A DNA stretch of 64,000 nt. Origin: an uncultured Roseibium sp. GTDB lineage: Bacteria > Pseudomonadota > Alphaproteobacteria > Rhizobiales > Stappiaceae. How positions within the stretch are numbered: the first letter of the stretch is position 1; the number at the start of each line of letters is the position of its first letter. The translations under genes and the position numbers were made by a program. A model generated the notes under the pieces. It saw nothing but the letters and a program-made list of their open reading frames with translations. It was not told where the DNA came from and did no database searches. Of the stretch, positions 44,535 through 53,227 are shown one piece after another. The stretch is taken from contig NZ_OY780957.1 of assembly GCF_963675985.1 (NCBI RefSeq), positions 248,001 to 312,000 on the forward strand, in the 5' to 3' direction.

Positions 44535-45440
44535 ATGCCCGGAGAACTTTACGACATCCGCGACGACCGCTTTGCCAAGCTGATCCATGGCAACGCCAAT
44601 ATGGATACGCTCTGGACTGGTGGCCGCTGGACCGAAGGCCCCGCCTATTTCGCCGCCGGCCGCTATCTGATCTGGTCCGATATTCCCAACGACCGGATCC
44701 TGCGCTGGGACGAGATGAACGGCGAGGTCTCCACTTTCGAGCAGCCCTGCCGCAACCACAACGGCCACACGGTTGACCATGCGGGCCGACTGATCGCATG
44801 CGAGCATCGCGGGCGCTGCGTCAGCCGCTACGAGATCGACGGGACGAAGACGATCCTGGCCGACAGCTACGACGGCAAGCCCCTCAACTCCCCCAACGAC
44901 GTCGTCGTGAAATCGGACGGGTCGGTCTGGTTCACCGATCCCTCCTACGGCATCGACAGCGACTATGAAGGCGATGCCGCGCCGATGGAACAGGACGGCC
45001 GGCACGTTTATAGAATTGCCCCCGACGGCCGCATCACCCGCGTCATCGACGACATGAAACAGCCCAACGGCCTGGCCTTTTCCGAGGATGAAACCACGCT
45101 CTACGTGGCCGATACGGGCAAGACCCACTTTCCCGATTGCCAGCCGAAGATCCGAAAATACCCGGTATCGGCGGACGGGACATCCGTCGGTCCGGGCGCC
45201 GATTTCATTGTCTGCGATACGGGCCTGTTCGACGGTTTCCGCCTGGACACCAACGGCAACATCTGGTCATCGGCCGGCGACGGCGTCCACTGCTTTGCCG
45301 CCGACGGCACCCTCATCGGCAAGATCCGGATCGACGAAGTCGTCTCCAACCTTTGCTTCGGCGGCCCCAAACGCAACCGCCTGTTCATCTGCGCCACAAC
45401 GTCCTTGCGGGCTATCTACGTGAACGCAAGGGGGCTCTAG
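44535..45440 (+). CDS. SMP-30/gluconolactonase family sugar lactonase
   Basis: A 301-residue beta-propeller lactonase (SGL family). Metal-ligand regions are visible: WTEGPAYFAAGRYLIWSD (Glu ligand), HNGHTVDHAGRLIACEHRGR, LNSPNDVVVKSDGSVWFTDPSYGI (Asn ligand) and KQPNGLAFSEDETTLYVADTG, ending at DGFRLDTNGNIWSSAGDGVHCF (Asp). GGGAGGA lies just upstream of ATG 44535. It would open a sugar lactone made by oxidation of the imported sugar, giving the acid that is later dehydrated; with the FAH enzyme it frames an oxidative sugar pathway. No dehydrogenase or first dehydratase is in the window. Confidence 0.9.
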   Translation: MPGELYDIRDDRFAKLIHGNANMDTLWTGGRWTEGPAYFAAGRYLIWSDIPNDRILRWDEMNGEVSTFEQPCRNHNGHTVDHAGRLIACEHRGRCVSRYEIDGTKTILADSYDGKPLNSPNDVVVKSDGSVWFTDPSYGIDSDYEGDAAPMEQDGRHVYRIAPDGRITRVIDDMKQPNGLAFSEDETTLYVADTGKTHFPDCQPKIRKYPVSADGTSVGPGADFIVCDTGLFDGFRLDTNGNIWSSAGDGVHCFAADGTLIGKIRIDEVVSNLCFGGPKRNRLFICATTSLRAIYVNARGL

Positions 45441-45487
45441 GGGCAGCCGAGTTCAAGTCGCGAGCATGTTATTTTCAGACGGAAGCA

Positions 45488-45659
45488 GCCCCTTGCTCCC
45501 CTCTCCCCCTTGAGGGGGAGATGTCCGCATCAGCGGACAGAGGGGGGGGCTGGACCTTTCGGCAAACCGCAAGCGTCAGGGTATGACGCTCACGCTGTTA
45601 CCCCCCTCTGTCACCTATGGTGACATCTCCCCCTCAAGGGGGAGACGGGAGCAAGGGGC
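45488..45659. repeat. 172-bp palindromic intergenic repeat with nested hairpins
   Basis: Left arm 45488-45546 and right arm 45601-45659 are inverted copies, nearly identical over 59 bases. Each arm contains CTCCCCCTTGAGGGGGAG (itself a hairpin), then a second small hairpin whose stems differ between arms but stay paired: GTCCGC...GCGGAC on the left, GTCACC...GGTGAC on the right. The spacer (45547-45600) carries its own AGCGTC...GACGCT stem. This paired change suggests selection for structure or recombination between copies. It matches the kind of CCCTTGAGGG repeats scattered in Hyphomicrobiales genomes. No target-site duplication or transposase is seen, so it is REP/MITE-like. It also could act as a bidirectional terminator between the SMP-30 and RidA-like genes. 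Confidence 0.85.
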
Positions 45660-45673
45660 ACGCGCGTTCCTAC

Positions 45674-46078
45674 CTAAGAGCCCTTCGTAATCTTCGCAGT
45701 CGCCTCGATTTCCACCTGCGCCTCGTCCTCGATGAGGTCGGCGATGACCAGCATGGACATGGCCGGGAAGTGCCGGCCAAAGACGCGACGGTAGGCTTCG
45801 CCGACCTCGCGCTGATGGGCCATGTAGTCCTTCTTGTCCTTCACGAACCATGTCAGGCGCACCACGTCGGACGCCGTTCCGCCCGCGGCCTCAACGATAT
45901 CGAGAATGTTGCGCAGCGCCTGCTCCATCTGGCCGATGAAGTCCTTGGCGACAAACACCTGATCCTTGTTCCAGCCGATCTGGCCGCCGGTATAAAGCGT
46001 CCCGTCCTCGGTCAGGACCCCGTTGGCGTAGCCCTTGGCTTGCACCCAGCCGTCCGGTTGAATGATCTGATGGGTCAT
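45674..46078 (-). CDS. RidA-like protein without the catalytic arginine
   Basis: A 134-residue YjgF/RidA-fold protein (MTHQIIQPDGWVQAKGYANGV; LYTGGQIGWNKD; VVRLTWFVKDKKDY). Where RidA proper has PARTTVGV, this reads PAMSMLVI, with Met107 in place of the substrate-binding arginine, although the following acidic segment (DEAQVEIEATA) is kept. It is therefore unlikely to be a 2-aminoacrylate deaminase. It is the last gene of the 2-aminobenzoate operon, 52 bases after the CoA ligase stop, so it may act on an enamine intermediate of that pathway, such as a ring-reduced amino-enone; this is inference. Confidence 0.88.
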   Translation of the reverse strand: MTHQIIQPDGWVQAKGYANGVLTEDGTLYTGGQIGWNKDQVFVAKDFIGQMEQALRNILDIVEAAGGTASDVVRLTWFVKDKKDYMAHQREVGEAYRRVFGRHFPAMSMLVIADLIEDEAQVEIEATAKITKGS

Positions 46079-46130
46079 GTCTGGCCTTTCTTGAATTCTT
46101 ATTATGTCGCGCGGTCCGTCGCCGCGCGTG

Positions 46131-47750
46131 TTAATCCGCCTTCAGCTTGAACCGCTGGATCTTTCCCGTTTCCGTCTTCGGCAAGGTGTCGGTGAAGACA
46201 ATCGAGCGCGGGTATTTGTAGGGCGCGATCTTCGCCTTCACGTGGACCTGCAGCTCTTCGGTGGTCTTGTCGTCCGCCTCGTAGCCTTCCGCCAGCACCA
46301 CATGCGCCTGGACGATGTGTCCGCGCGCTTCGTCCGGGGCACCGATCACCGCACATTCGGCAACTGCCGGATGGGCGAGCAGAGCGGCTTCGACTTCCGG
46401 TCCGGCGATGTTGTAGCCGGCGGAAATGATCATGTCGTCATTGCGCGCGGCGAAGTGGAAGTAGCCGTTGTCGTCTTCGGAGAAGCTGTCGCCCGTGACG
46501 TTCCAGCCGTCCATGACGTAATTCTCCTGCCGATCGTCGTTGAGGTAGCGGCAGCCGGTCGGACCGCGCACCGCCAGCCGGCCAACCGTGCCCTTCGGCA
46601 CTTCGTTGCCGTCCTCGTCAATCACCTTCGCCTCGTAGCCGGTCACCGGCTTGCCGGTACAGGCCGGACGGTGGTCGGTGAAGCGGTTGGAGATGAAGAT
46701 ATGCAGCATCTCGGTCGCACCGATGCCGTCGAGCATCGGCTTGCCGGTCTTCGCCTGCCAGGCGTCATAGACCGGCGACGGCAACGTTTCGCCGGCGGAT
46801 ACGGCAGCACGCAGGCTGGAGAGGTCGGCGCCGTCCTCCATCGCCTGCAGCATCACCCGGTAGGCGGTCGGCGCGGTGAAACACACGGTCGCCCGGAATT
46901 TTTCGATGATCTCGATCATATTCTGCGGCGTGGCGCTTTCCAGAAGCGTGGCCGCTGCCCCGAAGCGCAGCGGGAAAATCGCAAGCCCGCCGAGCCCGAA
47001 GGTGAAGGCAAGCGGCGGCGAGCCGATGAAGATATCCTCCGGCGTCACGCCCAGAACTTCCTTGGCATAGCCATCGGCGATGATCAGCAGATCCCGGTGG
47101 AAATGCATCGTCGCCTTCGGCGTACCCGTCGACCCGGAGGTGAAGCCCAGCAGCGCCACATCGTCCCGGCCGGTCGGTACCGGCTCGAACTGCACGGTTT
47201 TTTCCAGCGCCAGCCGGTCGAGTTCGGCATCGTGATTGGAGGTCCCGTCAAAACCGACCACCCGCTTCAGAAACGGGCTGTCCTTGGCGCAGAGGTCCAT
47301 TTCCTCCATCAGGCGCGTGTCGCACAGGGCGAACTGGATCTCGGCCTTCTCGACGTATTTGGTCAGTTCGCCCGCGCGCAGCATCGGCATGGTGTTGACC
47401 ACGACGGCGCCCGCCTTGGTCGCAGCCAGCCAGCAGGCGACCATCGCCGGGTTGTTGGCGGAGCGGATCAGGACCCTATTGCCCGGTTTCACGCCCAGGT
47501 CGTCGACCAGCACATTGGCCAGACGGTTGGTCCAGTCGGCCAGTTCCTTGTAGGTGCGCCGCCGTCCGTTGCCGATCAGGGCCGTACGGTCGCCGAAGCC
47601 CTTGGCAACCATGCCGTCGGTCAGCTCGACACCGGCATTCAGCCGCTCCGGATACTCGAAACCATCGAGCAGGAAGTCCGGCCACTGGCTTTCCGGCGGA
47701 AGGTTATCCCTGGAAAACGTATCAGTATGTGCGGAAGGGCTGAGCATCAC
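46131..47750 (-). CDS. 2-aminobenzoate-CoA ligase-like acyl-CoA synthetase
   Basis: A 539-residue AMP-forming ligase of the benzoate-CoA ligase class. Motifs: P-loop LLGFTSGSTGTPKATMHFHRD, adenylation core SAGETLPSPVYDAWQAKTG...DGIGATEMLHIFISN, hinge NDDMIISAGYNIAGPEVEAALL, and C-terminal catalytic lysine in LPKTETGKIQRFKLK. GATEMLHIF is characteristic of aromatic acid ligases. Beside a gene for a two-domain 2-aminobenzoyl-CoA monooxygenase/reductase, the substrate is most likely anthranilate; benzoate or salicylate are alternatives. The ATG overlaps the acyl-CoA dehydrogenase stop by 4 bases. Confidence 0.88.
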   Translation of the reverse strand: MMLSPSAHTDTFSRDNLPPESQWPDFLLDGFEYPERLNAGVELTDGMVAKGFGDRTALIGNGRRRTYKELADWTNRLANVLVDDLGVKPGNRVLIRSANNPAMVACWLAATKAGAVVVNTMPMLRAGELTKYVEKAEIQFALCDTRLMEEMDLCAKDSPFLKRVVGFDGTSNHDAELDRLALEKTVQFEPVPTGRDDVALLGFTSGSTGTPKATMHFHRDLLIIADGYAKEVLGVTPEDIFIGSPPLAFTFGLGGLAIFPLRFGAAATLLESATPQNMIEIIEKFRATVCFTAPTAYRVMLQAMEDGADLSSLRAAVSAGETLPSPVYDAWQAKTGKPMLDGIGATEMLHIFISNRFTDHRPACTGKPVTGYEAKVIDEDGNEVPKGTVGRLAVRGPTGCRYLNDDRQENYVMDGWNVTGDSFSEDDNGYFHFAARNDDMIISAGYNIAGPEVEAALLAHPAVAECAVIGAPDEARGHIVQAHVVLAEGYEADDKTTEELQVHVKAKIAPYKYPRSIVFTDTLPKTETGKIQRFKLKAD

Positions 47751-48904
47751 GAACCTCCTTGGAATTCGGCAAGAGCCTGCCGTGCGATGACGACGCGCTG
47801 AACATCGGAAGCGCCTTCGTAGATGCGAAGGGCCCGGATTTCTCGATAGAGCTTTTCGACGGTTTCACCCGACCTCACCCCGTCGCCGCCATGCAGCTGC
47901 ACCGCCTTGTCGATCACGGCCTGGGCCTGATCGGTGGCGAAGAGCTTGGCCATGGCGGCCTCGCGGGTGACACGGGGAGCGCCGCTGTCCTTGGTCCAGG
48001 CGGCGCGATAGACGAGGAGGGCGCTGGCGTCCACATCCAGCGCCATGTCGGCGATATGTCCCTGCACCATCTGCAGGTCGAAGAGCGGCGCACCTTGAAC
48101 CTTGCGCGTGGTGACCCGGGCCAGCGCCTCGTCCAGCGCACGCCGGGCGAAACCGAGGGCTGCCGCGGCGACCGAGGCGCGGAAAACGTCGAGCACGGAC
48201 ATGGCGATCTTGAAGCCCTGCCCCGGTTCGCCGAGCATCGCGGAAGCAGGAATGCGGCAATCGGTGAAACGCAGCGTGGCAAGCGGATGCGGTGCAATCG
48301 TCTCCAGACGTTCGACCACCTCAAAGCCCGGCAACCCTGCCGGAAGGATGAAGGCCGACAGGCCCCTCGCCCCCGGCGCTTCGCCGGTGCGGGCGAAAAG
48401 GGTATAGACGTCTGCTATACCGCCGTTGGAAATCCAGGTCTTCTCACCGTTCAGAACAAAACTATCGCCATCGCGCGTGGCGGTCATGGTCGAGTTGGCG
48501 ACGTCGGAACCGGACTGCGGTTCCGTCAAGGCAAAGGCGGAGATGGCCTGACCGGACCGTGTCCGCGGCAACCACTCCGCCTTCTGCTCGGGGGTTCCGA
48601 ACAGGGAGATCGCCCCGGTGCCAAGACCTTGCATGGCGAAAGCGAAATCCGCAAGGCCGTCGTGGCGCGCAAGGGTCTCGCGCATCAGACAGAGCGTGCG
48701 CACGTCGAGCCGGCCGTCTTCGGCGCCCGTGTGCTGCAGGTAACCGGCATCGCCCATTGCCGCGACCAGCGCCCGGCAGGCGGCATCCGTATCGGAATGA
48801 TCGATCGCAGCAAGCTTGGCGTCGGCCCAGGCATCGGCCTGCTCCGCCAGCAAGCGATGCCGCGGCTCGAAGAACGGCCAGTTCAGGAAGCTGCGGTCAG
48901 CCAT
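47747..48904 (-). CDS. Acyl-CoA dehydrogenase (2-aminobenzoate operon)
   Basis: A 385-residue FAD-dependent acyl-CoA dehydrogenase. Blocks: ISAFALTEPQSGSDVANSTMTA, GEKTWISNGGIAD, QLHGGDGVRSGETVEKLYREIRALRIYEGASDVQRVVIARQAL. The IYEG motif is intact, with the glutamate usual for short/medium-chain enzymes; this differs from the IGGG enzyme at 15.4 kb. The start 48904 has GGGAG 7 bases upstream. It lies between the CoA ligase and enoyl-CoA hydratase genes; beta-oxidation-like steps after ring reduction are known for the aerobic 2-aminobenzoyl-CoA route. Confidence 0.92.
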   Translation of the reverse strand: MADRSFLNWPFFEPRHRLLAEQADAWADAKLAAIDHSDTDAACRALVAAMGDAGYLQHTGAEDGRLDVRTLCLMRETLARHDGLADFAFAMQGLGTGAISLFGTPEQKAEWLPRTRSGQAISAFALTEPQSGSDVANSTMTATRDGDSFVLNGEKTWISNGGIADVYTLFARTGEAPGARGLSAFILPAGLPGFEVVERLETIAPHPLATLRFTDCRIPASAMLGEPGQGFKIAMSVLDVFRASVAAAALGFARRALDEALARVTTRKVQGAPLFDLQMVQGHIADMALDVDASALLVYRAAWTKDSGAPRVTREAAMAKLFATDQAQAVIDKAVQLHGGDGVRSGETVEKLYREIRALRIYEGASDVQRVVIARQALAEFQGGS

Positions 48905-48905
48905 C

Positions 48906-49706
48906 TCAGTCTCCCTCGAACACCGGCTTCTGTTTTGCGACGAAGGCCTCATAGGCGCGGCGGAAATCGTTGCCCTGCATGCAGATCGCCTGGGCCTGTG
49001 CCTCGGCCTCTATCGCCTGCTCCAGTGTCATCGACCATTCCTGCGCCAGCATGGTCTTGGTCATGGAATTGGCGAAGGTCGGCCCGGCGACGATCCGGCT
49101 TGCGAACTCCATCGCGGTCTCTTCCAGCGAACCCGCATCGACGACCCGGTTGAAGAAGCCCCAGTTCAGGCCTTCATCGGCGCTCATGGAGCGGCCCAGA
49201 TAAAGAAGTTCAGAGGCACGGCCCTGGCCGATAATCCGGGGCAGGATCGCGCAGGCGCCCATGTCGCAGCCGGCAAGGCCGACCCGGTTGAACAGGAAGG
49301 CGACCTTCGCCTCCGGGGTCGCAACACGCAGATCCGACGCCATGGCCAGGATCGCGCCCGCTCCAGCGCAAATGCCGTCGACCGCGGAGACGATCGGCTT
49401 GCCGCAACCAATCATCGCCTTGACCAGATCCCCGGTCATGCGGGTAAAGGCCAGCAGTTCCTTCATGTTCATGCGCGTCAGCGGCCCGATGATGTCATGC
49501 ACATCGCCGCCGGAACTGAAATTGCCGCCGTTGGGCAGGATCACCACCGCGTGGACGTCGTCGGCGTAATGCAGATCGCGGAACCAGTCGCGCATTTCCG
49601 CATAGCTGTCGAAGGTCAGCGGGTTCTTCCGGTCCGGACGGTCCAGCGAAATCCGGGCAATGCCGCCGTCGATCTCGCATTTGAAATGGCTCACATCACT
49701 CCGCAT
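48906..49706 (-). CDS. Enoyl-CoA hydratase/isomerase family protein
   Basis: A 266-residue crotonase-fold protein. CoA and oxyanion segments: ARISLDRPDRKNPLTFDSYAEMRDWF, HAVVILPNGGNFSSGGDVHDI, KPIVSAVDGICAGAGAILAMASDLRVATPEAKVAFLFNRVGLAGCDMGAC. The start 49706 (MRSDVSHFKCEIDGG) has GGGAG 8 bases upstream; an ATG at 49730 is possible but has no ribosome site. It overlaps the end of marR. It probably hydrates or opens a ring-derived enoyl-CoA in the pathway; a ring hydrolase role cannot be excluded. Confidence 0.9.
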   Translation of the reverse strand: MRSDVSHFKCEIDGGIARISLDRPDRKNPLTFDSYAEMRDWFRDLHYADDVHAVVILPNGGNFSSGGDVHDIIGPLTRMNMKELLAFTRMTGDLVKAMIGCGKPIVSAVDGICAGAGAILAMASDLRVATPEAKVAFLFNRVGLAGCDMGACAILPRIIGQGRASELLYLGRSMSADEGLNWGFFNRVVDAGSLEETAMEFASRIVAGPTFANSMTKTMLAQEWSMTLEQAIEAEAQAQAICMQGNDFRRAYEAFVAKQKPVFEGD

Positions 49707-50187
49707 TGGCTGCGCTCCCGGATTTTTCATCTTTTTCGGCAGGGTGAAGCACCGCCTCCAGCAGATCGCTCAAAGTTTCGATCTGCTCGGGGCCGAACTC
49801 GCCCAGCATTTCGTTGATCCAGCCTTCGTGCTCGGCGGCCAGTTCGGCAAAGGCTTTCGAACCGGCGGCCGTCAGCTTGACCCGGTTGGCCCGCCGGTCG
49901 CCGGGAACGGCCAGGCGCAGGGCGTGACCGTCTTCGACGAGGCGTTCGACGATGCCGGTGACATTGCCGTTCGAGACTTTCAGCAGGCTGGAGATCTCGC
50001 TCATCTTCAGTCCCTCGGGCGTGCGTGCCAGCGCCGACATGACGTCGAAGCGCGGCAGGGTCGAGCCGAACTGATCCCTGAGCCGGCGGCGCAGTTCCGC
50101 CTCGATTGAGGACGAAGTCTTGAGCAGTTTCAGCCAGAGCCTCAACCGGTCTTTCGACAGGGAAGACGGGGACGTCTCTTTGGTCAT
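49696..50187 (-). CDS. MarR family transcriptional regulator
   Basis: A 163-residue MarR-type regulator. The winged helix spans LPRFDVMSALARTPEGLKMSEISSLLKVSNGNVTGIVERLVEDGHALRLAVPGDRRANRVKLTAAG, about residues 45-110. GGAGGAG lies 4 bases before ATG 50187, which overlaps the SDR stop by 4 bases. It is encoded inside the operon, between the SDR and hydratase genes. MarR proteins of aromatic-acid loci commonly bind an aryl-CoA effector; the likely target is the palindrome at 53282-53309 upstream of the first gene. A longer frame reaching 50493 is only overlap with the SDR gene. Confidence 0.92.
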   Translation of the reverse strand: MTKETSPSSLSKDRLRLWLKLLKTSSSIEAELRRRLRDQFGSTLPRFDVMSALARTPEGLKMSEISSLLKVSNGNVTGIVERLVEDGHALRLAVPGDRRANRVKLTAAGSKAFAELAAEHEGWINEMLGEFGPEQIETLSDLLEAVLHPAEKDEKSGSAANAE

Positions 50188-50930
50188 ATCTCTCCTCCGG
50201 TGAGGCTGAGCGCGTGGCCGTTGACCGACCGGGCCGCATCCGAACACAGCCAAAGCGCGCTTCCCGCCACTTCGTCCGGCTGGATGAAACGGTCCTGCGG
50301 ATTGCCCGCGCGCAGCTGGGCTGCGGCCTCTTCGGCACTCATGCCGGTCTTGGCGGTGATATTGTCGATAGACCGCTGCAACATCGGCGTTTCGATATAG
50401 CCGGGGCAGATCGCGTTGACCGTGATCCCGGTCTTCGCAAGTTCCTGCGCCAGCGACCGCGTCAGGCCGATCACGCCATGCTTGGCCGCGCAATAGGCGC
50501 TGACATAGGCAAAGCCTTTCAGACCGGCGGTCGAGGCAACGGCAATCATCCGTCCCCAGCCTTCGGCCTTCATGTCGGCGAGCGCTGCCTGCCAGCTATT
50601 GACCACGCCGCCCAGATTGACCGACAGCATGGAATTGAACATGTCCGGCGTCATTTTCGCGAAGGGAACGCTTTCCGCCGCCCCGGCATTGGCGACCACC
50701 ACGGTGACCGGTCCACGGGCAGAACGTGCTGCCTCGAATGCTGCAAAGACAGCGTCCCGGTCGGTCACGTCGCAGGTTTCATACGGCAAGCCTTGCGCGG
50801 CAAGGGGCGCTTCGGAGCGCCCCATGATGGTGACCGTGGCGCCGGCAGACGCAAAGGCCTGGGCCGTCGCCGCCCCGACGCCGGTTCCGCCACCCGTCAC
50901 GACGATATGTTTGCCGGCGAGTGACGTCAT
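50184..50930 (-). CDS. Short-chain dehydrogenase/reductase (3-hydroxyacyl-CoA dehydrogenase-like)
   Basis: A 248-residue classical SDR. Cofactor motif HIVVTGGGTGVGAATAQAFASAG, NAG motif VVVANAGAAESVPF, catalytic Ser/Tyr/Lys in VASTAGLKGFAYVSAYCAAKHG, and the GYIETPM loop. It probably oxidises a 3-hydroxyacyl-CoA intermediate with NAD(P). The ATG overlaps the monooxygenase/reductase stop by 4 bases (50927-50930), as does its stop with marR, so these genes are tightly coupled. Confidence 0.92.
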   Translation of the reverse strand: MTSLAGKHIVVTGGGTGVGAATAQAFASAGATVTIMGRSEAPLAAQGLPYETCDVTDRDAVFAAFEAARSARGPVTVVVANAGAAESVPFAKMTPDMFNSMLSVNLGGVVNSWQAALADMKAEGWGRMIAVASTAGLKGFAYVSAYCAAKHGVIGLTRSLAQELAKTGITVNAICPGYIETPMLQRSIDNITAKTGMSAEEAAAQLRAGNPQDRFIQPDEVAGSALWLCSDAARSVNGHALSLTGGEI

Positions 50931-53227
50931 ACCTTGACCACCGTTTCCGCTTCCCGGTCGGCCAGCCGCCACAGCTGATCCCGTCCGGCGAGATAAGGCA
51001 ACGGCCAGTCGGGGGCATTCCGGTCGCCGATCTTTGCCGCCTCATGCAGCGTCCAGTAGGGATCGGACAGATGCGGACGACCGACAGCCACCAGATCCGC
51101 GCGTCCTGCGAGCAGGATCGAGTTGGCGTGATCGGCCTCGTAGATGTTGCCGACCGCCATGGTGCGGATACCCGCATCGTTACGGATACGATCGGAGAAC
51201 GGCGTCTGGAACATGCGGCCATAGACCGGTTTCGCATCGGTCGAGGTCTGCCCGGCGGACACGTCGATCAGGTCGGCACCGGCCTCCCAGAACAGGCGTG
51301 CGATCTCGACCGCCTCTTCCGGGGTAACACCTTCATCGCCGACCCAGTCGTTCGCGGAGATACGCACCGACATCGGCTTTTCCGCAGGCCAGACGGCGCG
51401 CATGGCGGCAAACACTTCCAGCGGATAGCGCATCCGGTTTTCCAGGCTGCCGCCGTAATCATCGCTGCGCCGGTTGGAGGTCGGCGAAATAAACGAGGAG
51501 ATCAGATAACCGTGGGCGGCATGCAGCTCGATCATGTCGAAGCCGGCACGTTCGGCCATCTCCGCGGAGGCCACGAACTCGGCCTTCACCTGATCCATTT
51601 CGGCCCGCGTGATTTCGCGCGGCGTGTCGTTCTGCTCCGACCACGGAATGGCAGACGCCGAGACAAGGTCCCAGTTGCCCTGGGGCAGAGGCTTGTCCAT
51701 GCCCTCCCAGCCGATGTTGGTCGAGCCCTTGCGCCCCGAATGGCCGATCTGACAGCAGATCCTGGCATCGGTTTCGCCATGGACGAAATCGGTCAACCGC
51801 TTCCAGGCCGCCTCATGCTCCGGCGCATAAAGCCCCGGACAGCCTGGCGTGATCCGGCCTTCGGCGCTGACGCAGGTCATTTCGGTATAGACCAGACCGG
51901 CGCCCCCCTTGGCGCGCTCGCCGTAATGGATGAAATGCCAATCGGTCGGACAGCCATCGACCGCCTTATACTGAGCCATGGGAGAAACGACGGTACGGCT
52001 CTTCAGCTCCATCTCGCGCAGCTTGAGCGGCGCGAACATGGGCGCGCGCGTCGGTGCGGCTGCCTGCGCACCGGCCTGATCCATGAACCAGCGTTCCGCG
52101 GAGGCCAGCCACTTCGGATCGCGCAGACGCAGGTTCTCGTGACTGATACGCTGAGAGCGGGTGAGCAGGGAATAGTTGAACTGGACCGGATCCAGATCGA
52201 GATAGCGCTCGACCTCCTCAAACCACTCCAGAGAGTTGCGCGCGGCCGACTGCAGCCGCAGCACTTCCAACCGCCGCTCTTCCTGGTATCGGCTGAAGGC
52301 GGCCTGCATGTCCGGTTCGGAATGAAGGTAATCGGCAAGCGCGATCGCGCTGTCGAACGCCAAGCGCGAACCGGAACCGATGGAAAAATGCGCGGTCGCC
52401 GAAGCATCGCCAAGAAGCACGATATTGTCGTGATACCAGCGCTCGCACAGCACCCGCGGGAAATTCATCCAGACGGCGGAGCCGCGCAGATGGGCCGCAT
52501 TGGACATGAGTTCGTGACCGCCCAGATGGTCCGCGAAGACCTTCTCGCAGGTACTTATGATCTCTTCCTTGGACATGCCCTCGAACCCGAAATTGTTCCA
52601 GGTGTCCTCAGAGCACTCCACGATGAACGTCGCGGTATCGGCATCGAACTGGTAGACGTGCGCCCAGATCCAGCCGTGTTCCGTCTTCTCGAAGATGAAG
52701 GTGAAAGCGTCGTTGAATTTCTGGTGCGTGCCGAGCCAGATGAACTTGCACTTGCGGATGTCGATCTGCGGCTTGAAATATTCCTCGTACTGGGTGCGGA
52801 CCCGGGAATTGATGCCGTCGCAGGCCACGACGAGATCATAGTCCTTGCGGTACTCTTCCACGTCGTCGAATTCGGTTTCGAAGCGCAGGTCAACGCCGAG
52901 TTCGCGTGCCCGCTCCTGCAAGAGGATCAGCATCTTCTTGCGGCCGATCCCGGCAAAACCATGACCGCCGGAGACGGTGCGTACGCCCTTGTGGACGACG
53001 GCAATGTCATCCCAGTAGGCGAAGTTGCCGCGGATCGCCTCGGCACTTTTCGGATCGTTCTTCTGCAGGTTTTCCAGAGCATCGTCGGAGAGCACAACGC
53101 CCCAGCCGAACGTATCGTGGGCGCGGTTGCGCTCGATCACGACGATCTCATGCGACGGATCCCGAAGTTTCATCGAGATCGCAAAATAGAGCCCAGCCGG
53201 CCCGCCTCCCAGACACGCAATCCGCAC
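50927..53227 (-). CDS. Two-domain 2-aminobenzoyl-CoA monooxygenase/reductase (salicylyl-CoA 5-hydroxylase type)
   Basis: A 766-residue fusion. Residues ~1-375 are a flavoprotein monooxygenase (RIACLGGGPAGLYFAISMK; VACDGINSRVR; NIVLLGDASATAHFSIGSGSRLAFDSAIALA). Residues ~390-766 are an Old Yellow Enzyme domain (PLKLREMELKSRTVVSPMAQYKA; GHSGRKGS; MIELHAAHGYLISSFISPTSNRR; VAVGRPHLSDPYW). This architecture is known from the Azoarcus enzyme that hydroxylates and then reduces 2-aminobenzoyl-CoA. The start is GTG 53227 with GAGGAG 8-9 bases upstream. It is first in the operon and, with the ligase downstream, defines the pathway. Salicylyl-CoA hydroxylation is the main alternative, but no gentisate ring-cleavage gene is present here. 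Confidence 0.9.
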   Translation of the reverse strand: MRIACLGGGPAGLYFAISMKLRDPSHEIVVIERNRAHDTFGWGVVLSDDALENLQKNDPKSAEAIRGNFAYWDDIAVVHKGVRTVSGGHGFAGIGRKKMLILLQERARELGVDLRFETEFDDVEEYRKDYDLVVACDGINSRVRTQYEEYFKPQIDIRKCKFIWLGTHQKFNDAFTFIFEKTEHGWIWAHVYQFDADTATFIVECSEDTWNNFGFEGMSKEEIISTCEKVFADHLGGHELMSNAAHLRGSAVWMNFPRVLCERWYHDNIVLLGDASATAHFSIGSGSRLAFDSAIALADYLHSEPDMQAAFSRYQEERRLEVLRLQSAARNSLEWFEEVERYLDLDPVQFNYSLLTRSQRISHENLRLRDPKWLASAERWFMDQAGAQAAAPTRAPMFAPLKLREMELKSRTVVSPMAQYKAVDGCPTDWHFIHYGERAKGGAGLVYTEMTCVSAEGRITPGCPGLYAPEHEAAWKRLTDFVHGETDARICCQIGHSGRKGSTNIGWEGMDKPLPQGNWDLVSASAIPWSEQNDTPREITRAEMDQVKAEFVASAEMAERAGFDMIELHAAHGYLISSFISPTSNRRSDDYGGSLENRMRYPLEVFAAMRAVWPAEKPMSVRISANDWVGDEGVTPEEAVEIARLFWEAGADLIDVSAGQTSTDAKPVYGRMFQTPFSDRIRNDAGIRTMAVGNIYEADHANSILLAGRADLVAVGRPHLSDPYWTLHEAAKIGDRNAPDWPLPYLAGRDQLWRLADREAETVVKV

